64,000 bases of DNA from Streptomyces sp. ISL-96 (lineage in GTDB: Bacteria; Actinomycetota; Actinomycetes; Streptomycetales; Streptomycetaceae): positions 1 through 64,000 of the forward strand of contig NZ_JAGGPA010000032.1 of the NCBI RefSeq assembly GCF_018614035.1, in the 5' to 3' direction. The notes under the pieces were generated by a model, which searched no databases, was not told the DNA's origin, and saw nothing but the letters and a program-made list of their open reading frames with translations. This document shows, piece by piece, positions 16,793 to 23,454 of the stretch (positions are counted from its first letter, which is position 1; every line of letters begins with the position of its first letter). Position numbers and translations under genes: made by a program.

Positions 16793-17599
16793 ATGGGTGG
16801 CGGTACAGAACACCTCACCGTGCGGCGCGAAGGTGCCACGCTGGTGCTCACCTTGAACAGGCCCGAGGCGAAGAACGCGCTGTCGCTGCCGATGCTGGTA
16901 GGGCTGTACGACGGCTGGCTCGCCGCCGACGCTGACGACGAGATCCGCTCCGTCGTGCTGACCGGCGCGGGCGGCGACTTCTGCGCCGGGATGGACCTCA
17001 AAGCCCTCGCGGGCGACCGGGGGATGGGCGGCGACCAGTACCGCGACCGTATGAAGGCGGACCCCGACCTCCACTGGAAGGCGATGCTGCGCCACCACCG
17101 CCCCCGCAAACCGGTCGTCGCCGCCGTCGAGGGGTACTGCGTGGCGGGCGGTACGGAGATCCTCCAGGGCACCGACATCCGCGTCGCCGGACAAAGCGCC
17201 ACCTTCGGCCTCTTCGAGGCCAAGCGCGGCCTGTTCCCCATCGGCGGCTCGACGGTACGCCTGCCGCGCCAGATCCCGCGCACGCACGCCCTGGAGATGC
17301 TGCTCACCGGCCGCCCGTACCCGGCGGCGGAAGCGGAACGCATCGGACTCGTCGGCCATGTCGTCCCCGACGGCACCGCTCTCGACAAGGCCCTCGCCAT
17401 CGCCGGGCAGATCAATGCCTGCGGCCCGCTCGCTGTCGAGGCAATAAAGGCGTCGGTGTACGAGACGGCGGAGATGACCGAAACCGAAGGCCTGGCCGCC
17501 GAACTCAAGCGTGGCTGGCCCATTTTCGACACCGCCGACGCGAAGGAGGGCGCCCGCGCCTTCGCCGAGAAGCGCGATCCCCTCTACCGGCGCGCCTGA
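16793..17599 (+). CDS. crotonase / enoyl-CoA hydratase family protein
   Basis: 268-aa crotonase-superfamily enzyme acting on acyl-CoA thioesters, probably hydrating a 2,3-enoyl-CoA. The oxyanion-hole segments are GAGGDFCAGMDLKAL and AVEGYCVAGGTEILQ. The second region retains Glu (GGTE) in the position used for hydration. The C-terminal RGWPIFDTADAKEGARAFAEKRDPLY is the usual CoA-binding tail. ATG 16793 is preceded by AGGAGG at 16780-16785. It leads an operon with the DUF35 and thiolase genes, giving an order seen in sterol side-chain catabolism, where an EchA19-type hydratase acts before the aldolase. Confidence 0.88.
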   Translation: MGGGTEHLTVRREGATLVLTLNRPEAKNALSLPMLVGLYDGWLAADADDEIRSVVLTGAGGDFCAGMDLKALAGDRGMGGDQYRDRMKADPDLHWKAMLRHHRPRKPVVAAVEGYCVAGGTEILQGTDIRVAGQSATFGLFEAKRGLFPIGGSTVRLPRQIPRTHALEMLLTGRPYPAAEAERIGLVGHVVPDGTALDKALAIAGQINACGPLAVEAIKASVYETAEMTETEGLAAELKRGWPIFDTADAKEGARAFAEKRDPLYRRA

Positions 17600-17625
17600 G
17601 AAGGAAGCCTGAGAAGGAGCCGTAC

Positions 17626-18570
17626 ATGCCCGAAGTCCTCAGTGCCCCGCTCGTGGTCGAGTTCCCCTTCACCCGCTCCCTCGGCCCCGTACAGAGCGCC
17701 TTCCTCACCGGCCTTCGCGAGCGCACCGTCCTCGGCGTGAAGACCGCCGGCGGCGGGGTCCTCGTGCCGCCCGTCGAGTACGACCCGGTCACCGCCGAAG
17801 AGATCCGCGACCTGGTCGAAGTCGCCCCCACCGGCACCGTCACCACCTGGGCCTGGAACCCGGCCCCGCGCCGCGACCAGCCCCTCGCCACCCCCTTCGC
17901 CTGGGTCCTGGTGAAGCTCGACGGCGCCGACACCGCCCTCCTGCACGTACTGGACGCGCCGGGCCCCGACGCCGTACGCACCGGAATGCGCGTCCGTATC
18001 CGGTGGGCCGCCGAATGCACGGGCGCCATCACCGACATCGCCTGCTTCGAGCCGTACGAGAGCGAGAACAGCGGACCGGCGGCCCCGCACGACGGCAGCT
18101 TCGCCGACCCCGTCACCGGCATCACCGCCCCCGCCCGCCTCGACTACACGTACAGCCCCGGCCGCGCCCCCACCGACTACATCAACGCGCTCGCCGAGCA
18201 GCGCACCGTCGGCGAGCGCTGCCCCTCCTGCCGCAAGGTGTACGTCCCGCCCCGCGGCGCCTGCCCCACCTGCGGCATCGCGACCGCCGAGCGGGTCGAG
18301 GTCGGCCCGCGCGGCACCGTCACCACCTTCTGCATCGTCAACATCAAGGCGCGCAATCTCGACATCGAAGTCCCGTACGTCTACGGGCACATCGCACTCG
18401 ACGGCGCCGACCTGGCCCTGCACGGCCGGATCGGCGGCCTCCTGTACGACCAGGTGCGGATGGGGCTGCGCGTCGAGCCGGTGTGGACCGAGGGCGGCCG
18501 CTACCCCGACCACTACCGGCCCACCGGCGAACCGGACGCAGACTACGACGCGTACAAGGAGCTGATCTGA
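17626..18570 (+). CDS. tandem DUF35 (rubredoxin-like zinc ribbon/OB-fold) protein
   Basis: 314 aa with two DUF35 units. The second (about residues 185-300) keeps the zinc ribbon CPSC...CPTC followed by an OB-fold (GPRGTVTTFCIVNI...IALDGADLALHGRI). The first (about 10-130) has the OB-fold (PTGTVTTWAWNP...VLVKLDGADTALLHVL) but its ribbon region, GVKTAGGGVLVPP, has lost the cysteines. DUF35 proteins deliver CoA substrates to partner thiolases or aldolases; ChsH2-DUF35 with Ltp2 is the characterised sterol case. The stop codon overlaps the ATG of the next gene, supporting a stoichiometric complex with the downstream thiolase-fold protein. Confidence 0.85.
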   Translation: MPEVLSAPLVVEFPFTRSLGPVQSAFLTGLRERTVLGVKTAGGGVLVPPVEYDPVTAEEIRDLVEVAPTGTVTTWAWNPAPRRDQPLATPFAWVLVKLDGADTALLHVLDAPGPDAVRTGMRVRIRWAAECTGAITDIACFEPYESENSGPAAPHDGSFADPVTGITAPARLDYTYSPGRAPTDYINALAEQRTVGERCPSCRKVYVPPRGACPTCGIATAERVEVGPRGTVTTFCIVNIKARNLDIEVPYVYGHIALDGADLALHGRIGGLLYDQVRMGLRVEPVWTEGGRYPDHYRPTGEPDADYDAYKELI

Positions 18571-19610
18571 TGCGCGAGATCGCGATCGTGGCCTTCGCGC
18601 AGACGGATCACCTCCGCCGCACCGACGAGCTCTCCGAAGTCGAGATGCTGATGCCGGTGCTGCACGACGTGCTCGGGCGGACCGGCCTGAAGACCAGCGA
18701 CATCGACTTCACCTGCTCCGGATCGTGCGACTACCTCGCGGGCCGCGCCTTCTCCTTCACCATGGCCCTCGACGGCGTCGGCGCCTGGCCGCCGATCTCC
18801 GAGTCCCATGTGGAGATGGACGGCGCCTGGGCGCTCTACGAGGCCTGGGTCAAGCTCCTGACCGGCGAGGCCGACACCGCGCTCGTCTACGCGTACGGCA
18901 AGTCCTCGCCCGGCGAGCTCCGCGACGTACTCACCCGCCAGCTCGACCCGTACTACGTCGCCCCCCTCTGGCCCGACTCCGTGTCCCTCGCCGCTCTCCA
19001 GGCGCGGGCGCTGATCGACGCGGGCGACACGGACGAGCCCGCCCTCGCGGCGGTCGCGGCCCGCAGCCGCAGCGCCGCCTCGGCCAATCCGCACGCCCAG
19101 CTCGGCGGAGCCGTCCCCGCAGGTGATTACCTCGTACAGCCGCTGCGTACGGGCGACTGCCCGCCCATCGGCGACGGCGCGGCCGCGGTGATCCTGGCCG
19201 CGGGCGACACCGCGCGCCGGCTGTGCGAGCGGCCCGCCTGGATCCGCGGCATGGACCACCGCATCGAGGCGCACAGCCTGGGCGTACGCGACCTCACCGA
19301 CTCCCCGTCGGCCCGGCAGGCGGCCGAGCGCGCCGGAGCCTTCGACCGGCCCGTCGACACCGCCGAACTGCACGCGCCTTTCACCTCCCAGGAGGTCGTC
19401 CTGCGCAAGGCCCTGCGACTCGGCGGTGACGTGAACGTCAACCCGTCCGGCGGGCCGCTCGCCGCCAACCCCGTCATGGCGGCCGGACTCATCAGGCTCG
19501 GCGAGGCAGCGGCCCGTATCCACCGCGGACAGTCCGACCGGGTGCTCGCGCACGCCACCTCGGGGCCCTGCCTGCAACAGAACCTCGTCGCCGTCCTGGA
19601 GGGGGAATGA
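18570..19610 (+). CDS. thiolase-fold lipid-transfer protein, first of pair
   Basis: 346-aa SCPx/Ltp-type thiolase-fold protein. It opens with the typical EIAIVAFAQTDH. The usual nucleophilic Cys motif is not obvious: the matching region reads SCDYLAGRAFSFTMALDGVG. NPSGGPLAANPVMAAGLIRLGEA is the conserved C-terminal motif. Such Cys-poor members act as retro-aldolases or acyltransferase partners rather than classical thiolases. The ATG overlaps the upstream TGA (TGATG) and its own stop overlaps the next ATG (ATGA), so DUF35 and both thiolase-fold genes are translationally coupled. Confidence 0.82.
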   Translation: MREIAIVAFAQTDHLRRTDELSEVEMLMPVLHDVLGRTGLKTSDIDFTCSGSCDYLAGRAFSFTMALDGVGAWPPISESHVEMDGAWALYEAWVKLLTGEADTALVYAYGKSSPGELRDVLTRQLDPYYVAPLWPDSVSLAALQARALIDAGDTDEPALAAVAARSRSAASANPHAQLGGAVPAGDYLVQPLRTGDCPPIGDGAAAVILAAGDTARRLCERPAWIRGMDHRIEAHSLGVRDLTDSPSARQAAERAGAFDRPVDTAELHAPFTSQEVVLRKALRLGGDVNVNPSGGPLAANPVMAAGLIRLGEAAARIHRGQSDRVLAHATSGPCLQQNLVAVLEGE

Positions 19611-20776
19611 TGACCAAGGAGCCCGTCGCCGTCGTAGGCATCGGCCAGACCAAGCACGTAGCCGCCCGCCGCGACGTCTCCATCGCCGGTCTCGTACGCG
19701 AAGCCGCCCAGCGGGCCCTGGACGATGCCCAGTTGACATGGCCGGACATCGACGCCGTCGTCATCGGCAAGGCCCCCGACTTCTTCGAGGGCGTCATGAT
19801 GCCGGAGCTCTACCTTGCGGACGCGCTGGGCGCCGTCGGCAAGCCCATGCTCCGCGTCCACACGGCGGGCTCCGTCGGCGGGTCCACTGCGCTGGTCGCC
19901 GCCAACCTGATCGCCGCCCGCGTCCACGGCACGGTCCTCACCCTCGCCTTCGAAAAACAGTCCGAGTCCAACGCGATGTGGGGCCTGTCCCTGCCCGTCC
20001 CGTTCCAGCAGCCGCTGCTCGCCGGGGCCGGGGGCTTCTTCGCGCCGCACATCCGGGCGTACATGCGTCGCAGCGGCGCACCCGACACCGTGGGCTCCCT
20101 GGTCGCGTACAAGGACCGCCGCAACGCCCTCAAGAACCCCTACGCCCACCTCCACGAGCCCGACATCACTCTTGAGAAGGTCCAGGCCTCCCCGATGCTC
20201 TGGGACCCGGTCCGCTACTCCGAGACGTGTCCCTCCTCCGACGGCGCGTGCGCGATGATCCTCACCGGTCGGGCCGGCGCCGCCCGCGCGCCGCACCCGC
20301 CCGCCTGGGTGCACGGCGGCGCCATGCGCAGCGAACCCACCCTCTTCGCCGGCAAGGACTTCGTCTCCCCGCAGGCGGGCAAGGACTGCGCCGCCGACGT
20401 CTACCGCCAGGCGGGCATCACCGATCCGCGCCGGGAGATCGACGCCGTCGAAATGTACGTGCCCTTCTCCTGGTACGAGCCGATGTGGCTGGAGAACCTG
20501 GGCTTCGCCGCCGAGGGGGAGGGCTGGAAGCTCACCGAGTCCGGCGCCACGGAACTCGACGGCGACCTGCCCGTGAACCCGTCCGGCGGTGTCCTGTCCA
20601 CCAACCCCATCGGCGCCTCCGGCATGATCCGCTTCGCCGAGGCCGCCCTCCAGGTGCGCGGACAGGCCGGAGAGCACCAGGTCGACGGCGCCCGCAGGGC
20701 CCTGGGCCACGCCTATGGCGGCGGCGCCCAGTTCTTCTCCATGTGGCTGGTCGGCACCGAACCACCCGCCGGCTGA
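19607..20776 (+). CDS. thiolase-fold lipid-transfer protein, second of pair
   Basis: 389-aa SCPx/Ltp-like protein. Begins VAVVGIGQTKHVAARRDVSIAGLVREAAQRAL. The nucleophile region reads RVHTAGSVGGSTALVAA, with Ala/Ser where Cys is expected in thiolases. The C-terminal NPSGGVLSTNPIGASGMIRFAEAALQVRGQAGEHQV and the GHAYGGGAQF ending are strongly family-like. Lack of the Cys suits an Ltp2-like aldol lyase that releases a side-chain fragment. ATG 19607 overlaps the upstream stop; a second ATG three bases later is equally possible. It is last in the operon. Confidence 0.82.
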   Translation: MMTKEPVAVVGIGQTKHVAARRDVSIAGLVREAAQRALDDAQLTWPDIDAVVIGKAPDFFEGVMMPELYLADALGAVGKPMLRVHTAGSVGGSTALVAANLIAARVHGTVLTLAFEKQSESNAMWGLSLPVPFQQPLLAGAGGFFAPHIRAYMRRSGAPDTVGSLVAYKDRRNALKNPYAHLHEPDITLEKVQASPMLWDPVRYSETCPSSDGACAMILTGRAGAARAPHPPAWVHGGAMRSEPTLFAGKDFVSPQAGKDCAADVYRQAGITDPRREIDAVEMYVPFSWYEPMWLENLGFAAEGEGWKLTESGATELDGDLPVNPSGGVLSTNPIGASGMIRFAEAALQVRGQAGEHQVDGARRALGHAYGGGAQFFSMWLVGTEPPAG

Positions 20777-20853
20777 GAGCCGCCGCGGCCTGTCCGTCGG
20801 CGGGGACGATCGCTAGGCTGACCGGCGGACGACGAACCGGGAGGAGCAGGGAC

Positions 20854-21099
20854 GTGGCCGAGAGCATCACTGCGCAGCGGCGGTTTCCGGGCTGGGACAA
20901 GCCGGAGCAACTGGACCTGAGCAAAGCGGACTGGCAGTCGGGCAGTCATGGGGCGGGCGACGTTCAGATCGCGTTCGTCGAGGGATTCATCGCGATGCGC
21001 AATGCCACGGCCCCCGGCAGCCCGTCACTGATCTTCAACCCGGCCGAGTGGCGAGCCTTCGTCCTGAACGCGCGGGCCGGCGCCTTCGACCTGACCTGA
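20854..21099 (+). CDS. DUF397 domain protein
   Basis: 81-aa actinobacterial DUF397 protein. The signature is LDLSKADWQSG, then DVQIAFVEGFIAMRNATAPGSPSLIFNPAEWRAFV. In Streptomyces these small proteins usually partner a helix-turn-helix XRE regulator of the BldB/WhiJ/AbaA type, but none is adjacent, so this is a solitary copy. GTG 20854 follows a GGGAGGAGCAGG ribosome site. The last 75 bp lie antisense to the 3' end of the convergent membrane-protein gene. Confidence 0.85.
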   Translation: MAESITAQRRFPGWDKPEQLDLSKADWQSGSHGAGDVQIAFVEGFIAMRNATAPGSPSLIFNPAEWRAFVLNARAGAFDLT

Positions 21100-21657
21100 G
21101 CCTGTTGAGCTCTTCGAGTCGGCCCGATGGTCGGCCACGAGGTACGGCAGACCGGGAACCATCATCAGCAGGGGCACCCACAGCGGCAGTTCGATTAGCG
21201 GATCGTCGCCGGTCAGCCAGGCCGTGAGGAAGGCGGCGGAGAGCCCGGTCAGCAGCTGGACGAGCAACAGCTTCCTGAACCCGAGGCTCCCTCGCCGCGT
21301 CTCCCAGGTGACCACGACCATCGCGAGCACGGCGCAGAGGATGAGGCGGCTCGGGATGACGGGCCGCTCGTACGACCAGTGCAGCAGGTGGGAGAGCAGC
21401 AGCATCGGGGCGAAGACGCACGGGATCAGCGCCACCATGCGCAGAGCCCGCTGACGCAGCGGCTTGCGCGCCCGCGCCCACGCGGCGGCGAAGGACTTCA
21501 CGTCCTGGCCGACGACATCCTTCGCGCCGCGCCCGGCCGCCGCGGCGTCGTCCAGGTGCGCGGAGAGCTCGTCGAGCATCTCGCGTACGGAGACGTCGTC
21601 GATGCCTCGGAACTCCCAGTTGCTCCTGCATATGGCCAGTACGTGCTCACGCGTCAT
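21025..21657 (-). CDS. membrane protein paired with PadR regulator
   Basis: 210-aa protein with an N-terminal cytosolic helical domain (REHVLAICRSNWEFRGIDDVSVREMLDELSAHLDDA) resembling the HAAS/DUF1700-like module often encoded with PadR regulators. Four hydrophobic segments follow (MVALIPCVFAPMLLLSHLL; LILCAVLAMVVVTW; LLLVQLLTGLSAAFLTAWL; LWVPLLMMVPGLPYLV), then a hydrophilic tail. The ATG at 21657 lies within the end of the padR gene (11-bp overlap), so the two are co-transcribed and coupled. A role in envelope stress sensing is only inferred from similar pairs. Confidence 0.75.
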   Translation of the reverse strand: MTREHVLAICRSNWEFRGIDDVSVREMLDELSAHLDDAAAAGRGAKDVVGQDVKSFAAAWARARKPLRQRALRMVALIPCVFAPMLLLSHLLHWSYERPVIPSRLILCAVLAMVVVTWETRRGSLGFRKLLLVQLLTGLSAAFLTAWLTGDDPLIELPLWVPLLMMVPGLPYLVADHRADSKSSTGSGQVEGAGPRVQDEGSPLGRVEDQ

Positions 21658-22027
21658 GGTGTGTTTCCCCCGGGTCGTGGTTCAAGGTCCGCCCGACCGC
21701 TTCGGAGAAGCGCCGCCAGGCGGAGCGGCCGACGGTCAGTTCGGCCCGCCCCTCGTCGGTCAGCCGGTAGTACTTGCGCGGCGCGCCGCCGGTGGCCGAA
21801 GGGGCGCGGAAAGTTTCCACGAGACCCGCTCGTTCCATCCGGGCGAGCAGCGGATAGATGCTGCCCTCACTGACCAGGTCGAGCCCGCTCGCGGCCAGCG
21901 CTTCGACGAACTCGAAGCCGTAACGCGGCCGCTCTGCGATCAGCGCCAGCAGGCACAGGTCGAGCACGCCACGAAGCAGCTGACTGCGCCGCTGGTCACC
22001 TGCGGCGGCGGGCGGCTTCTCTGTCAT
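21647..22027 (-). CDS. PadR family transcriptional regulator
   Basis: 126-aa winged-helix repressor. The PadR core is clear: QLLRGVLDLCLLALIAERPRYGFEFVEALAASGL, then SEGSIYPLLARMERAGLVETF and the wing GGAPRKYYRLTDEGRAEL. PadR proteins usually repress their own operon and respond to phenolics or drugs. An imperfect inverted repeat (CAAGATAG-N6-CTACCTTG) lies 7-28 bp upstream of the start, a likely autoregulatory operator. Its 3' end overlaps the membrane-protein gene. Confidence 0.9.
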   Translation of the reverse strand: MTEKPPAAAGDQRRSQLLRGVLDLCLLALIAERPRYGFEFVEALAASGLDLVSEGSIYPLLARMERAGLVETFRAPSATGGAPRKYYRLTDEGRAELTVGRSAWRRFSEAVGRTLNHDPGETHHDA

Positions 22028-22033
22028 GCGGTA

Positions 22034-22055
22034 CAAGATAGTCGCCGCTACCTTG
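22034..22055. promoter_or_regulatory. likely PadR operator
   Basis: Inverted repeat CAAGATAG (22034-22041), 6-bp spacer, CTACCTTG (22048-22055); seven of eight arm positions pair. It lies immediately upstream of the padR start codon at 22027 and between padR and the divergent gene at 22118. Position and length suit PadR autorepression. Confidence 0.5.
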
Positions 22056-22117
22056 CGCCGCAAGACACTGCCGTGCCCCGACGCCGGAAGGGCCCCCGGG
22101 CCACGTACCATGGCGGC

Positions 22118-22618
22118 ATGTCCTTCCTCCGCCGCCGCCCCTCCGCCACGCCCGCGGGCCCGGAATTCGATGTCCTGGCCATGGATCCGGGCGACTGGCC
22201 GGGCAACCTCGGAGCGGGCCTGCTGCCCGCGCCCGACGGCAGCTGCCAGGGTGTTTTCCTGCGCTACGACCTGTTCGGCGGCCGGGGCCCCGCGATGATC
22301 ATCGGCAACCTGCCGGAGGGCTCGCCCGCCAGGGAGCTCGAGGAGGGCCAGGTGCCCTTCGAGGTGGCGCAGCTGCTCCTGGCGCTCGAGAACGACGAGC
22401 CCGTCGAGGTGACCGGCAGCGAGGACATGCCGGTCATGCAGGGTGACAATCTGTTGATCGTGCGCCGTATCAAACTCTCCGAAACCCGCATCTCCTGCGT
22501 ACAGTTCGACCGCAGCGACAATGTGCTCGTCACCATCGCCAGCTGGGACCGGCCGATCACCGACGACCTGTACGCGCTGCTGAAGCCCTTGCCCGCGGAG
22601 CTGTTCCAGCAGGGCTGA
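22118..22618 (+). CDS. conserved hypothetical protein
   Basis: 166-aa soluble protein I cannot place in a named family. It starts SFLRRRPSATPAGPEFDVLAMDPGDWPGNLGAGLLP. It has alternating short strands (CQGVFLRYDLFGGRGPAMIIGNLPEG; VPFEVAQLLLALENDEPVEVTGSEDMPVMQGDNLLIVRRIKLSETRISCVQFD) and ends in ITDDLYALLKPLPAELF. There is no signal peptide or membrane segment. It precedes signal peptidase by 7 bp and is probably co-transcribed with it. The ATG at 22118 is the only start before the conserved-looking N-terminus. Confidence 0.7.
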   Translation: MSFLRRRPSATPAGPEFDVLAMDPGDWPGNLGAGLLPAPDGSCQGVFLRYDLFGGRGPAMIIGNLPEGSPARELEEGQVPFEVAQLLLALENDEPVEVTGSEDMPVMQGDNLLIVRRIKLSETRISCVQFDRSDNVLVTIASWDRPITDDLYALLKPLPAELFQQG

Positions 22619-22625
22619 GGACCCT

Positions 22626-23375
22626 GTGAGGCGAGGAGTGGTTGTGGGAGATGTGGCAGTCGGGGCACCGGACACGCAGCAAGCCCGGCATTCGAAAGTG
22701 AAGAAGCAGCGCCCCTTCTGGAAAGAGTTCCCGCTTCTCGTGGGGATCGCGCTGCTGCTGGCGCTGCTGATCAAGACGTTCCTGCTGCAGGCCTTCTCCA
22801 TCCCCTCGGACTCCATGCAGAACACCCTTCTCAAGGGTGACCGCGTCCTCGTCGACAAGCTGACCCCGTGGTTCGGTTCCGAGCCGCAGCGCGGTGAGGT
22901 CGTTGTCTTCCACGACCCGGGCGAGTGGCTGAAGAATGAGCCGATCCCGCGGACGAACGTCGTCCAGGACGCGCTCAGCTTCATCGGGCTGATGCCGTCC
23001 GCCGAGGAGAAGGACCTGATCAAGCGGGTCGTCGGAGTCGGCGGCGACACGGTGGAGTGCGAGGGCACGGGCCCGCTGAAGGTCAACGGCAAGGCACTCG
23101 ACGAGCCGTACGTCTTCCCGGGGAACACGGCGTGCAGCACGGACGACGGCGGCCAGTTCAAGGTCACGGTGCCCGCCGGTCACATCTGGGTGATGGGCGA
23201 CCACCGGCAGGCCTCCGGCGACTCCCGCTACCACCAGCACGAGCCCGGCGCCGGCATGGTGCCGGTGGACGACGTGGTGGGGCGCGCGGTCGTGGTCGCC
23301 TGGCCGCTCGGCCGGCTGGACAACCTGCCGGTGCCCGCCACCTTCGGTCAGACGGGCATCGACGCGCGACCCTGA
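22626..23375 (+). CDS. lepB: type I signal peptidase
   Basis: Cleaves Sec and Tat signal peptides at the membrane. A basic N-terminus (KVKKQRPFWKE) precedes one transmembrane helix (LLVGIALLLALLIKTFLLQAFSI). The catalytic Ser is in IPSDSMQNTL, and the general-base Lys in DLIKRVVGVGGDTVEC. Box E is GHIWVMGDHRQASGDSRYH. It has no C-terminal membrane helix, unlike some Streptomyces paralogues. GTG 22626 gives 249 aa; a GTG at 22644 is an alternative. Streptomyces often carry several lepB paralogues in one cluster (sipWXYZ), but this copy stands alone. Confidence 0.92.
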   Translation: MRRGVVVGDVAVGAPDTQQARHSKVKKQRPFWKEFPLLVGIALLLALLIKTFLLQAFSIPSDSMQNTLLKGDRVLVDKLTPWFGSEPQRGEVVVFHDPGEWLKNEPIPRTNVVQDALSFIGLMPSAEEKDLIKRVVGVGGDTVECEGTGPLKVNGKALDEPYVFPGNTACSTDDGGQFKVTVPAGHIWVMGDHRQASGDSRYHQHEPGAGMVPVDDVVGRAVVVAWPLGRLDNLPVPATFGQTGIDARP

Positions 23376-23396
23376 CCGCGCCCTCAGTCTTCCGGC

Positions 23397-23441
23397 GCCG
23401 CCGGTGAACAGGCCGTACACAGCGGCCTGTTCACCGGCGGC
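23397..23441. terminator. bidirectional terminator between lepB and geoA
   Basis: Perfect 19-bp stem (left arm 23397-23415 containing GGTGAACAGGCCG, right arm 23423-23441) with a 7-base loop, lying exactly between the convergent stops of lepB and geosmin synthase. It lacks a long T-run, as is usual in Streptomyces. Confidence 0.85.
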
Positions 23442-23454
23442 AGGCCGGTCGGAG

